From LMUY01 sp964247705 (GTDB lineage Bacteria; Pseudomonadota; Alphaproteobacteria; Acetobacterales; Acetobacteraceae): DNA of 64,000 bases. The stretch spans positions 1-64,000 of the forward strand of contig CAXTVQ010000017.1 of assembly GCA_964247705.1 (NCBI GenBank). The letters run 5' to 3'. The stretch's first letter is position 1; every line of letters starts with the position of its first letter. Both the position numbers and the translations under genes were made by a program. The notes under the pieces were generated by a model. That model was not told the DNA's origin. It did no database searches and worked only from the letters and a program-made list of their open reading frames with translations. Positions 25,648 through 34,103 of this stretch are shown here, one piece after another.

Positions 25648-27516
25648 ATGCTCGCGATCCAGACGTTCGACGCACGGCAGGGCGGCAACGTGCTCTACAA
25701 GGCGTTCGCCCACCCGCTCGCCGCTGAAGCGATCGCACGGCTTGCGGCGGGCATTACCGGGCCGCTCGCGGTCTACGATCCGGACGGCGTGGCGGACGCG
25801 CTTTTTGCCCTTCACCCCGAGATGCCGGCCCCGGCCGAACTCTACGTCCACGACACCGAGCAGATCGGCCGCCGCCGCGCCGGGTGCACGGCACTGCCAT
25901 TGACCGACCTGCCGCAATCGCGCGCCGGCACGCTGCTGGTGGCCAGTTTCGACGCCGGCAAGCTCACCCAGCGCCTCGCCGGGCTGCTGCCCTCCGGTAT
26001 GGCCATCGCCACGCTGGACGAGGCGAAGCTGCCTGTGGCGATGCTGACCAACCCGCGCCGCTACCTCGATACGCTGAACTTCGCAACCAACTACGCCTTC
26101 TTCCGCGACGCGGACGGGCTTTCCACCCGGCTTGTCACCGCCAATTACTGGGCCCGCTACGGCGCCGCCTCCGTCCGGCTCTGGCTGCGGCTATTCGGCG
26201 ATGACGGGGCCGTGCTGGCCGAGTGGGAGGAGCCCCTGCCAGCCGGCGTCGGCGGGATCGCCATCGACAGTGCCGAGGTGCGCGCCCGCTTCGGCTTGCC
26301 GGCGTTCCGGGGCCAGTTGTTCCTGCACGCGATCGGGGTCGCCGGGCATGACATCATCAAATACGCGCTGGATACCTACGGCACCGGCGGCGAGCCAAGC
26401 TTGTCCTGCACGCATGACGCCAATGCCTGGCCATCGGACCGTTACGCCGGGTTGCCGGCGCCGCGGGAGGACGAGCGGGTGCTGCTCTGGGTGCAGAACA
26501 GCCACGCAGCCCCAATCCCGGCCGGCACGCTGGCGCTGGACCGCATGGGCGCCGAGCACCCGGTGACGCTGGACCAGGACGTGCCACCCTTCGCCAGCGT
26601 GGCGCTGGATGTGGCGACGCTGCTGCCCGGGCTGCGTTGGCCGGCTCAGATCGAGCTGCGGTCCGGCCGCCATATGGTCCGCCCGCGCTACGAGGTGGTG
26701 CAGAACGGCCGCACCCGGATCGCGCACGTGAACGTGGAGCGCGCGGACCTAAAGCCCGACCCCGGCATTCCCGCGTTGTCCAACCTGCTTGGCCGCGGCT
26801 ACCTGCTGCCGTTCCCGGTGCTGCCGGCGGACCGGTTCTCGACCGTCGTGCAGCCGACGCCGATGGCCGAGACGCAGGCGGACCTGCCAATCCGGCTGGA
26901 CGTGTTCGCGCCGGACGGGCGGCTGGTATCCGAGCGCTTTCTCGGCCGGCTGCCGCGCAGCCACGACCTCGCGCTGGAACTCGACAGCGAGGGGGGACAC
27001 GCCGAGCTGGTGTACGATTTCCGGGAGGGCGGTGGCGCTGACGGCTGGCTGCACTGCCTGGCGCGCTATCAGGACCGGCGTAGCGGCCACGCGGCGGAGA
27101 CGAGCTTTGGCGCCCATATCTTCAACACCCTGATGACGTACAAGGGCGAGCCACAATCCTATAACGGTCCGCCGCCGGGTCTCTCGACGTCCCTGTTCCT
27201 GCGGTTGGGCGAGGGGGCGCAGCGCTCGTTCGCCCATCTGATCTACCCGGCTTCAGCCGAGTGGCATCCGCACTCCAGCACGCGGCTGATCCTGCACGAT
27301 GCGGAGGGGGGCGTCATGGCGGAGGAAGCACTGGCGATCGCGTGCTCAGGCTCGGCGATGGTGTGGCCGCACGAGGTGTTCGGGGATGCGTTGCTGCGCC
27401 GGGCCGGCGCACGGGGATATGTCATGGTGGATGACCGGACATGCCGGCTCTTTGGGTATCACGGGTTGATGGATGACCGGGGTGGCTTCTCTCTGGACCA
27501 TATGTTCGGGTTCTAA
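25648..27516 (+). CDS. Large protein of unknown function coupled to the ELM1-like gene
   Basis: 622-residue soluble-looking protein that I do not recognise. No signal peptide or membrane span is evident. The N-terminal 150 residues have alternating hydrophobic strands (ITGPLAVYDPDG, TLLVASFDAG) compatible with an alpha/beta domain. From about 150 onward the sequence is strand-rich with acidic Gly/Pro turns, suggesting several beta-sandwich modules. The C-terminal part has HWHP-like HPHSSTRLILHD and ends SLDHMFGF. It sits 5 bases after the ELM1-like gene and is probably cotranslated. The frame is open further upstream but overlaps the previous gene. Confidence 0.75.
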   Translation: MLAIQTFDARQGGNVLYKAFAHPLAAEAIARLAAGITGPLAVYDPDGVADALFALHPEMPAPAELYVHDTEQIGRRRAGCTALPLTDLPQSRAGTLLVASFDAGKLTQRLAGLLPSGMAIATLDEAKLPVAMLTNPRRYLDTLNFATNYAFFRDADGLSTRLVTANYWARYGAASVRLWLRLFGDDGAVLAEWEEPLPAGVGGIAIDSAEVRARFGLPAFRGQLFLHAIGVAGHDIIKYALDTYGTGGEPSLSCTHDANAWPSDRYAGLPAPREDERVLLWVQNSHAAPIPAGTLALDRMGAEHPVTLDQDVPPFASVALDVATLLPGLRWPAQIELRSGRHMVRPRYEVVQNGRTRIAHVNVERADLKPDPGIPALSNLLGRGYLLPFPVLPADRFSTVVQPTPMAETQADLPIRLDVFAPDGRLVSERFLGRLPRSHDLALELDSEGGHAELVYDFREGGGADGWLHCLARYQDRRSGHAAETSFGAHIFNTLMTYKGEPQSYNGPPPGLSTSLFLRLGEGAQRSFAHLIYPASAEWHPHSSTRLILHDAEGGVMAEEALAIACSGSAMVWPHEVFGDALLRRAGARGYVMVDDRTCRLFGYHGLMDDRGGFSLDHMFGF

Positions 27517-27520
27517 CGCC

Positions 27521-27553
27521 GCTCCCTCTCCCGTGAGGAACGGAACAGGGAGC
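27521..27553 (+). terminator. Imperfect hairpin after the unknown 622-residue gene
   Basis: GCTCCCT and AGGGAGC pair as a 7-bp stem around a 19-base loop, directly downstream of the stop at 27516. The sequence resembles half of the palindromic repeat family. The rest of 27554-27724 shows nothing recognisable except a purine-rich GAGGGAGG ribosome site before 27725. Confidence 0.4.
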
Positions 27554-27724
27554 AACCGGGCGTGCATCGGGCGTGAGCGGCGGGGTATGGCGCACAAGCC
27601 GGCGATCCCCATCAATGGGTGCATCGCGGCGATTCCCGGCCTGCGTCTTGCGGCGACCGAAAGACGCTTGCCCAGGCAGAGTAGCCCGTTTTAGCGTCGC
27701 CCTCAAAACGAGGGAGGCCGACCG

Positions 27725-29311
27725 ATGCGCCGTCGCCAAATGCTGCACGCAACGCTCGGCACCGCAGCCGCCCTTGCCATGCCGCGGATCGCGCGCGCCC
27801 AAGGCAGCCGCACGCTCACCTTCATCCCGCAATCGGACCTGGCCGTCATCGACCCGGTCTGGACCACGGCGGACGTCACCCGCAATCACGGCTTCATGGT
27901 GTTCGACACGCTGTATGGGCTGGACGCCGACTACAGCGCCCGGCCGCAGATGGTCGCCGGGCACGTTACGTCCGCCGACGGCAAGCAGTGGGACCTAACG
28001 CTGCGCCCGGGCCTGACCTTCCACGACGGCACCCCCGTGCTGGCGCGCGACGCGGTGGCCAGCATTCAGCGCTGGGCCAAGCGGGACGGGTTTGGCGGGC
28101 GGCTGATGGCGGTGACGGACGAGCTGTCTGCGCCCGATGACAAGACCATCCGCTTCCGCCTCAAAGCGCCGTTCCCGCTGTTGCCCGAGGCACTGGCCAC
28201 GCCCACCAGCATGTGCTGCATCGTGCCGGAGCGCCTGGCCCGCACCGACCCGAACCAGCAGATGCCGGAGGTCGTTGGTAGCGGCCCGTTCCGCTTCGTG
28301 GCCGCCGAGCGGGTTTCGGGCGCCAAAATGGTCTACGCCCGCTTTGCCGGCTACCAGCCGCGGCAGGAACCGACCAGTTTCACCGCCGGAGGCAAGCCGG
28401 TTTATTTCGACCGTGTGGAATGGACGGTGGTGCCCGACCCGGCGACCGCCGCGGGCGCGCTGACTGCGGGCGAGGTGGATTGGTGGGAAAACCCGCAGCT
28501 CGACCTGATCCCAGGCCTGAAGGCGAACCCAACCCTGACCGTGGAGGTGAAGGACGAGGCGGGCGAGATCGGCTGCCTCCGGTTCAACACGCTCTACCCG
28601 CCGTTCGACAACCCGGCCATCCGCCGGATCGTCGTGTCGGCGATCGACCAGAAGGTGTTCATGGAGGCGGTCGCCGGCGCAGTGCCAGAGCTCATCAAGA
28701 CGGGGGTCGGCCTGTTTGCGCCGGGCACGCCATTCGCGACCGATGCGGGGGTGGACAGCATGAAGGGCCTGGCCGACCCGGCTGCGCTCAAGCAGTCGCT
28801 GGCGGCGGCGGGCTACAAGGGTGAGAAAGTCGTCGTGCTCGGGGCCTCCAACTTCCCGACCATCTCGGCCATCGCGCAGGTCGGCGCCGATATGATGAGC
28901 CGCATCGGGCTGAACGTGGACTACCAGGCGATGGACTGGGGATCGGTCGTGCAACGGCGGGCAAGCCGCGAGCCGCCGGACAAAGGTGGGTGGAACGTGT
29001 TCTTCACCTTCCTGGGCGGCACTGGCAACATCCTGCCGGCGGCTGATCTTGCCATCCGGGCTAACGGGACGAACGCCTGGTTTGGTTGGCCGGACAATCC
29101 GAAGCAGCAGGGTTTGCTGCAGTCCTGGTTCGAGGCGCCCGACGTCGCCTCGCAGGAGAAATCGATAGTGGACTTACAGCAGGACTTCTTCCAAAACCCC
29201 AGCTTCGGACCGCTTGGGATGTATTTCGTCCCGACTGCTTACAAAAAAACACTGACAGGGATGCCAGACGGCTTCCCGTTATTCTATGGACTGAAAAGGA
29301 CAGGAGCCTAG
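27725..29311 (+). CDS. ABC transporter substrate-binding protein, peptide/nickel (family 5) type
   Basis: 528-residue periplasmic solute-binding protein. The N-terminus MRRRQMLHATLGTAAALAMP with cleavage near ARAQ looks like a Tat or Sec signal. Family-5 features are the early FVFDTLYGLD-like segment, WDLTLRPGLTFHDGTPVLARD near 92-112, and a C-terminal region rich in aromatic residues. Ligands in the family are oligopeptides, nickel or opine-like solutes. No permease or ATPase genes are adjacent, so it is an orphan here. The ribosome site GAGGGAGG precedes the ATG. Confidence 0.9.
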   Translation: MRRRQMLHATLGTAAALAMPRIARAQGSRTLTFIPQSDLAVIDPVWTTADVTRNHGFMVFDTLYGLDADYSARPQMVAGHVTSADGKQWDLTLRPGLTFHDGTPVLARDAVASIQRWAKRDGFGGRLMAVTDELSAPDDKTIRFRLKAPFPLLPEALATPTSMCCIVPERLARTDPNQQMPEVVGSGPFRFVAAERVSGAKMVYARFAGYQPRQEPTSFTAGGKPVYFDRVEWTVVPDPATAAGALTAGEVDWWENPQLDLIPGLKANPTLTVEVKDEAGEIGCLRFNTLYPPFDNPAIRRIVVSAIDQKVFMEAVAGAVPELIKTGVGLFAPGTPFATDAGVDSMKGLADPAALKQSLAAAGYKGEKVVVLGASNFPTISAIAQVGADMMSRIGLNVDYQAMDWGSVVQRRASREPPDKGGWNVFFTFLGGTGNILPAADLAIRANGTNAWFGWPDNPKQQGLLQSWFEAPDVASQEKSIVDLQQDFFQNPSFGPLGMYFVPTAYKKTLTGMPDGFPLFYGLKRTGA

Positions 29312-29357
29312 GCGGGCAGGCAGGCGCTTCCGCGACAACCCGCCCGCTTTGGACATT

Positions 29358-29657
29358 CTACCTGTAGAACGGCCCGTAACCGTAAGCGAAGCCCGGGCGG
29401 AACCCGTAACCATAGTAGCCAGGGTAGCCATAGCCGAATGCAAACCCGGGCCGGAAACCGTAGCCGTAGAAGCCGCGGCCGAACCCGCCATAGCCAAAGC
29501 CGCCGTAGCCGCCCCGGAAACCATAGCCGCCGAACCCGCCAGGGTAACCGTAGCCACCCCGAAACCCGCCGTAACCATAACGCTGAGCCAGCGCCGGTGT
29601 GGCCGCCACGGACAGGGCGAGAGCCGCTGCACCGAGGATGCGCCCAAACTTAAGCAT
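29358..29657 (-). CDS. Secreted Gly/Tyr/Phe-rich repeat protein
   Basis: 99-residue protein. A clear signal peptide (MLKFGRILGAAALALSVAAT, cleavage after ALAQ) is followed by about 75 residues made almost only of Gly, Tyr, Phe, Arg and Pro. Units of YGYGFRPGFAFGYGYPGY type repeat. The start at 29657 has GGAGG 5-9 bases upstream; the longer frame lacks support. The composition resembles GYR-rich surface or phase-separating proteins. The function is unknown. Confidence 0.75.
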   Translation of the reverse strand: MLKFGRILGAAALALSVAATPALAQRYGYGGFRGGYGYPGGFGGYGFRGGYGGFGYGGFGRGFYGYGFRPGFAFGYGYPGYYGYGFRPGFAYGYGPFYR

Positions 29658-29750
29658 GTGACCTCCATCCTTTGTTGGTATTCCAACTGGCAACGACGGA
29701 AGCCTCGGGCAATGCACAGCCTCGTGCTGTAACAGGGCGCCAAACGGCAG

Positions 29751-30362
29751 TTACGCAGCCGCGCTGGGCCGCCCGGCCACGCGGGCGGACCACGCCGCCA
29801 ACTGGCTCCACGCCGGGTCCAAAGGCTGGCCGACCTTGGCAGCGAAGCGCGTGAAGCAGAACAGCGTGATGTCCGCCAGGGTAAAACGCTCGCCGGCCAC
29901 GAAGTCGCGGTCCGCCATATCGCCGTCCAGCCATGCCAGCCAGTCGCGCGCCCTCAGCTTCAGCCCCGCCGACGCTTCCGGGATGCACCGCACCCGGCTC
30001 TGGAAGAAGGACAAGCCCTCGCCGAACCGGTAGCCGTCCAGCATCGGCTCGAGGCAGTTGATATCCAACCGGCGCAGCCACATGCGCGTAACTGCCCGTT
30101 CTTCCGGCGTCGTGCCCATGAGCGGCGGTTCCGGCTGGATCTCGTCGAGGTACTCGCCGATCGCGGTGATTTCGGTGACCACGGTGCCGTCGTCGAGCTG
30201 CAGCGCCGGGAGCTGGCCCATCGGATTGATCGCGAGATAGCCCGGCTGCCGGTTCTCGCCGCCGCGCAGGTCCACCGGCTGGATCTCGACGTCGAGGCCT
30301 TTCTCGGCCAGCACCATGCGGACGGCGTGTGGGTTCGGCCCGATCGAATTGTAGAGTTTCAT
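29751..30362 (-). CDS. Glutathione S-transferase family protein
   Basis: 203-residue protein with a thioredoxin-like N-terminal domain (MKLYNSIGPNPHAVRMVLAE, GQLPALQLDDGTVVTEITAI, containing the cis-Pro and the Glu/Ser-type glutathione site) and an all-helical C-terminal domain with FTLADITLFCFTRFA. The active-site position near residue 7-9 has Ser/Gly rather than Cys. It probably conjugates or reduces electrophilic compounds with glutathione in the cytoplasm. The start is the ATG at 30362, divergent from the SDR gene. Confidence 0.9.
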   Translation of the reverse strand: MKLYNSIGPNPHAVRMVLAEKGLDVEIQPVDLRGGENRQPGYLAINPMGQLPALQLDDGTVVTEITAIGEYLDEIQPEPPLMGTTPEERAVTRMWLRRLDINCLEPMLDGYRFGEGLSFFQSRVRCIPEASAGLKLRARDWLAWLDGDMADRDFVAGERFTLADITLFCFTRFAAKVGQPLDPAWSQLAAWSARVAGRPSAAA

Positions 30363-30471
30363 CCGTTGTCTCCCAAAGCCGTGTTGCAGCCATGAAGCCC
30401 GACCGGCCCTCCGCTCGCAACCGGGTCCGTCCAGGGGGCGTTGCGCCGGCATTGATATCGGGAGAAGCGGC

Positions 30472-31332
30472 ATGGCTGGTCGGTTGAGCGGCAAGCGGGC
30501 GATCGTGACGGGTGCGGCACGCGGCATCGGGCGGGCGACGGCCGAGGCGTTTGCGCGCGAAGGCGCCGATGTGGTCGGCGTGGACCTCGCGGCCACCGCC
30601 TCCGCCATCACCCAGTTCGAACCTGCGACGCCCGACGAGCTGACGGAGACGGGCCGGCTGGTGCAGGCGCATGGCCGCCGGTTCATCCCCATCCAGGCAG
30701 ACCAGCGGGATCTACCGGCACTGCGCGCGATGGCGGCACAGGCGATGTCCGAGTTGGGCGGGATCGACATCCTGTTCGCCAACGCGGGGATCCAGGCGTT
30801 CAAGCCGATCCTGGAGATGGAGGACCCGGACTGGCACGACCAGATCGACGTGAACCTGAGCGGCACCGCCAATATGCTGCGCGCCGTGGTGCCGCACATG
30901 GTAAAAGCTGGCCGGGGCGGCCGGGTGATCATCACGTCTTCCACCCAGGGCCGGCACGGGATGAAGACGGGCGCTGCCTACTCCGCCAGCAAATGGGGGC
31001 TGATCGGCCTGATGAAGTCGGCGGCGCTGGAATGGGGATCGCACAAGATCACCGTCAACTGCGTCATCCCCGGGCTGATCGACACGCCGCTCACCCGCAA
31101 TGACGCCCGGTATCGCCAGGCGCTCTTGGAGGGCGGCAAGGATCCCTCGCAGCCCAATCCGGAGCCGGCAATGCAGGAGGCGCAGGCCAAGAAAACCCCG
31201 CTCGGGGTGCCGTTCGTGGAGCCGGAGGACGTGGCGCCGGTCGTGGTGTTCCTGGCGTCCGACGAAGCGAGGATGGTCAGCGGCGCCACATACGATGTGA
31301 CAGGCGGAGACAGCGCGCACTACGACGCGTAG
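30472..31332 (+). CDS. SDR family oxidoreductase
   Basis: 286-residue classical short-chain dehydrogenase. The cofactor motif TGAARGIG is at 13-20, NAG at 104-106, catalytic Ser at 156-157, and YSASK with Y170 and K174. D38 at the end of beta-2 suggests NAD preference. It has a longer insertion between beta-2 and beta-3 than minimal SDRs, as in the mycofactocin-dependent or carveol-dehydrogenase-like subgroup. The substrate is unknown. The gene ends in a hairpin shared with the convergent dehydrogenase gene. Confidence 0.9.
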   Translation: MAGRLSGKRAIVTGAARGIGRATAEAFAREGADVVGVDLAATASAITQFEPATPDELTETGRLVQAHGRRFIPIQADQRDLPALRAMAAQAMSELGGIDILFANAGIQAFKPILEMEDPDWHDQIDVNLSGTANMLRAVVPHMVKAGRGGRVIITSSTQGRHGMKTGAAYSASKWGLIGLMKSAALEWGSHKITVNCVIPGLIDTPLTRNDARYRQALLEGGKDPSQPNPEPAMQEAQAKKTPLGVPFVEPEDVAPVVVFLASDEARMVSGATYDVTGGDSAHYDA

Positions 31333-31351
31333 GGCGGGCAACCCGCCACGC
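31327..31351. terminator. Bidirectional hairpin between convergent SDR and dehydrogenase genes
   Basis: GCGT (31327-31330) and GGCGGG (31333-31338) pair with CCCGCC (31342-31347) and ACGC (31348-31351) around a CAA loop, giving a stem of about 10 bp. It spans the SDR stop and touches the stop region of the opposite gene. There is no U-tract. Confidence 0.5.
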
Positions 31352-32238
31352 TAGCCGCCAGATGCCGCGTCCCGGATCGCTGTCACGATGGCGGAGAAGT
31401 CCAACCCGGCGTGGTGCTCGGCAAAACGTGCATAGATCGCCTGGGCTTGCGCCCCCAATGCTGTCTGCGCGCCCGATGCCGCAGCCGCCTCCTGTGCCAG
31501 CGTTAGATCCTTCAGCATCAGCGCGGTGGCGAACCCCGGCACGTACTCGCGGTTGGCGGGCGACGCCGGCACCGGTCCTGGCACCGGGCAGTAGTTGGTG
31601 AGCGACCAGCACTGTCCGGACGCCGTACTCGCAACGTCGAACAGCGCCTGGTGCGACAGGCCGAGCTTCTCGGCCAGCACGAACGCCTCCGATACGGCGA
31701 TCATGGAGATGCCCAGGATCATGTTGTTGCAGATTTTGGCCGCTTGCCCCGCACCGGCCTCGCCGCACAGCACGATACGTTTGCCCATGGCCTGCAGCAC
31801 CGGTTCCGCGCTGGCGAACGCCTCCGCCGTACCGCCGGCCATGAAGGTCAGCGTCCCCGCTTGCGCGCCGCCGACCCCGCCCGACACCGGCGCATCGACG
31901 CTGGCCATGCCGGCCGCCTGGGCCGCGCCATGGGCCGCCCGGGCGGCGGCGACATCGATCGTCGAGCAATCGATGAACAAGCTGCCCATCGCGGCCGATG
32001 GCAGGATGTCCGCATAGCAGGCGGCCACGTGCTTGCCGGCCGGCAGCATCGTGATCACTGTCTGCGCCCCTGCCACCGCATCACGCGCCGACCCGGCGAG
32101 GTCAATCCCGAGATTGGCAGCCGTGTCGGCGGCACCGGGTGCGATGTCGTAGCCACGCACCGAATGGCCGGCGCGCAGCAGGTTGGCGGCCATCGGCGCG
32201 CCCATGTTGCCGAGCCCGATGAAGGCGATGGTGGCCAT
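31351..32238 (-). CDS. 3-hydroxyisobutyrate dehydrogenase-like beta-hydroxyacid dehydrogenase
   Basis: 295-residue NAD(P)-dependent beta-hydroxyacid dehydrogenase. The N-terminal FIGLGNMGAPMAANLLRAGH binds the cofactor, DAPVSGGVGGAQAGTL at 115-130 is the substrate loop, and K168 in GQAAKICNNM is the catalytic lysine. The pattern best fits 3-hydroxyisobutyrate dehydrogenase of valine catabolism, but tartronate semialdehyde reductase is a close alternative. The oxalate decarboxylase-like gene is divergent from it, which slightly favours a C2/C3 acid role. Confidence 0.88.
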   Translation of the reverse strand: MATIAFIGLGNMGAPMAANLLRAGHSVRGYDIAPGAADTAANLGIDLAGSARDAVAGAQTVITMLPAGKHVAACYADILPSAAMGSLFIDCSTIDVAAARAAHGAAQAAGMASVDAPVSGGVGGAQAGTLTFMAGGTAEAFASAEPVLQAMGKRIVLCGEAGAGQAAKICNNMILGISMIAVSEAFVLAEKLGLSHQALFDVASTASGQCWSLTNYCPVPGPVPASPANREYVPGFATALMLKDLTLAQEAAAASGAQTALGAQAQAIYARFAEHHAGLDFSAIVTAIRDAASGG

Positions 32239-32391
32239 AGCGTCCGCTCCCTCGTTGTTGGACGAAGCTTGCGGCGGTTCAGGTCCACGTCAAGCACGAT
32301 TGCCATGTGGGAGCCCCGGTCAGATTCCGTTGACTCGGCCCGCCACGCTGGAACAAAAGCCGCGTCGGTAACGCAACGGGAGATTTTCTAC

Positions 32392-33576
32392 ATGGATGCT
32401 AACAGACGCGCTTTTCTAGGAGCCGCAGCTCTTGGTGGCAGCCTGGCGGCGCTCACTGGGGCTGCTGCCGCTGCGGAAACCCCAACGGCGCCGGGTGCGG
32501 GCGGGTTTGGCCGCAACGCAGTTCAACTGCCACCCGGCGAGACCGTCGCTTACCATGACCCGAAGGACGTTGCGGAGTTCGCGGACTTCCGTTTCTCGCT
32601 CGACGGCAACCGGCCGAAGATCACCTCCGGCGGCTGGGCCAAGGAGGCGACCGTCCACCAGTTCCCCATCAGCAAGGGGATAGCAGGCGTCCACATGTTC
32701 CTCGACGCCGGCGCCTCGCGGGAGCTGCATTGGCACGCCATCGCCGCCGAGTGGGCGTTCGTGATCGACGGCCACTGCCAGACCGTCGTGTTGGAACCGT
32801 CGGGCGCCAGCGAAATCAACAATTACGGGCCCGGTGACCTCTGGTACTTCGCCAAGGGCCATGGCCATTCGATCCAGACGATCGGCGACAAGCCCTGCCA
32901 CTTCATCCTGTCGTTCGATAACGGCGCGTTCTCCGAGCACGGCACGTTCTCGATCACCGACTGGATCGATGTCACGCCGAAGGACATGCTGGCGCTGAAC
33001 TTCGGCATCCCGAAGGACGCGTTCGACGCGTTCCCCAAGGGCGAGACCTACATCCAGTCCGGCCCGATCCTGCAAGCGGCGGACGCGCTGGACGCACCCT
33101 GGCCGCGCGAGTCCACGCACAAATTCGCCCTGCTGCGGGACAACCGCGCGGTGCGGGATTTCGACGGCGGCACCTTCCGCCTGGCCACGATCGACGAGTT
33201 CCCGGCGTCCAAGACGATGTCCGGCGGGTTGATGACGATCAAGCCGGGGGCGATGCGTAAGCTGCACTGGAACCCGAACGCCAACGAGTGGCACTACTAC
33301 CTGCGCGGCAAGGCTCAGGTCGTGTCGTTCGGTTCCGGCGGACGCGGCAAGCTGGCCGAGTTCGCGCCGGGCGACGTGGCCTACATCCCGGCAGGCTTTG
33401 GCCACGCGATCCGCAACATCGGCGACGAGGACCTCGAGATCGTGCAGACCTGGGATGCCCCCAAGTTCGAGGAGATCGACCTCGACAAGTGGGTCCACTC
33501 CAGCCCGAACTACTTGCTGTCGAACAACTTCGCTGGCGTCCCGGCCTCGACCATCACGCAGTTGAAGCAGGCGTAG
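32392..33576 (+). CDS. Bicupin oxalate decarboxylase-like protein with Tat-type signal
   Basis: 394-residue bicupin. The N-terminus NRRAFLGAAALGGSLAAL is a twin-arginine-type signal, so the protein is probably exported folded with its manganese. Cupin 1 has H113, H115, E120 and H159. The active-site lid reads SEHGT (181-185), keeping the glutamate that distinguishes decarboxylase from oxidase. Cupin 2 has H292, E299 and H338, but position 294 is Asn (HWNPN) where a third metal histidine is common. It would convert oxalate to formate and CO2. The ATG at 32392 is preceded by a weak GGGAGA site. Confidence 0.87.
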   Translation: MDANRRAFLGAAALGGSLAALTGAAAAAETPTAPGAGGFGRNAVQLPPGETVAYHDPKDVAEFADFRFSLDGNRPKITSGGWAKEATVHQFPISKGIAGVHMFLDAGASRELHWHAIAAEWAFVIDGHCQTVVLEPSGASEINNYGPGDLWYFAKGHGHSIQTIGDKPCHFILSFDNGAFSEHGTFSITDWIDVTPKDMLALNFGIPKDAFDAFPKGETYIQSGPILQAADALDAPWPRESTHKFALLRDNRAVRDFDGGTFRLATIDEFPASKTMSGGLMTIKPGAMRKLHWNPNANEWHYYLRGKAQVVSFGSGGRGKLAEFAPGDVAYIPAGFGHAIRNIGDEDLEIVQTWDAPKFEEIDLDKWVHSSPNYLLSNNFAGVPASTITQLKQA

Positions 33577-33596
33577 CGCAAGGCGTCGCACTCATC

Positions 33597-33628
33597 CTTT
33601 CCTCTCCCTGAAGAACGGGAGAGGAAAG
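33597..33628. terminator. Perfect 12-bp hairpin between convergent genes
   Basis: CTTTCCTCTCCC pairs fully with GGGAGAGGAAAG around an 8-base TGAAGAAC loop. It lies between the oxalate decarboxylase-like gene and the DUF2721-like gene, whose stop is at 33631. It resembles one arm of the palindromic repeats and probably ends transcription from both sides. Confidence 0.65.
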
Positions 33629-33630
33629 AC

Positions 33631-34092
33631 CTACTTACTCGTCGACGGACGGGGTGCAGGGCCTTCGGTGCGCAGGCCGTGCCAGGCCAGCACCGTGTCG
33701 ACGACGAAGGAGATCAGGGCGCCGATCGTGCAGCAGAGCGAGCCGCCGAACAGCCATTCCAGGATCGCGCCACCCGCTGCATCCCGCAGGGTGACCAGAA
33801 ACAGCGCGAAGGCCGCGCCGCACGTCGCCGCACCCGCCGCGGCGGCCAACGCCACACACAGGTCCAGCGCCAACCGCCGGCGGGCAAGCCGCTCGAGGTG
33901 CAAGTGCAACGTCGCGGCTTCGGCGTCGGGCGCCTTGAGCAGTTCGCTCACATGCGCGTACTGGTCCGACACCCGGACCAGCCGCTGATTGAACACGTTC
34001 AGCAACGTGCCGATGCCGGATAGCAGGAACACGGGCGTCAGTGCCGTCTGAATGACGTGCGCGATGTCGGTGAGCTGCTCCGCGTTACCCAT
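33631..34092 (-). CDS. DUF2721-like membrane protein
   Basis: 153-residue protein. A hydrophobic segment near residues 15-32 (TPVFLLSGIGTLLNVF) is followed by RLVRVSDQY, a charged helix, then two membrane helices (about 76-100 and 112-140). The layout matches the DUF2721 family of small inner-membrane proteins of unknown function. The start at 34092 is just downstream of gltX, from which it is separated by 11 bases on the same strand, so it is likely cotranscribed. Confidence 0.75.
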   Translation of the reverse strand: MGNAEQLTDIAHVIQTALTPVFLLSGIGTLLNVFNQRLVRVSDQYAHVSELLKAPDAEAATLHLHLERLARRRLALDLCVALAAAAGAATCGAAFALFLVTLRDAAGGAILEWLFGGSLCCTIGALISFVVDTVLAWHGLRTEGPAPRPSTSK

Positions 34093-34103
34093 TCGCCGCC
34101 GGC

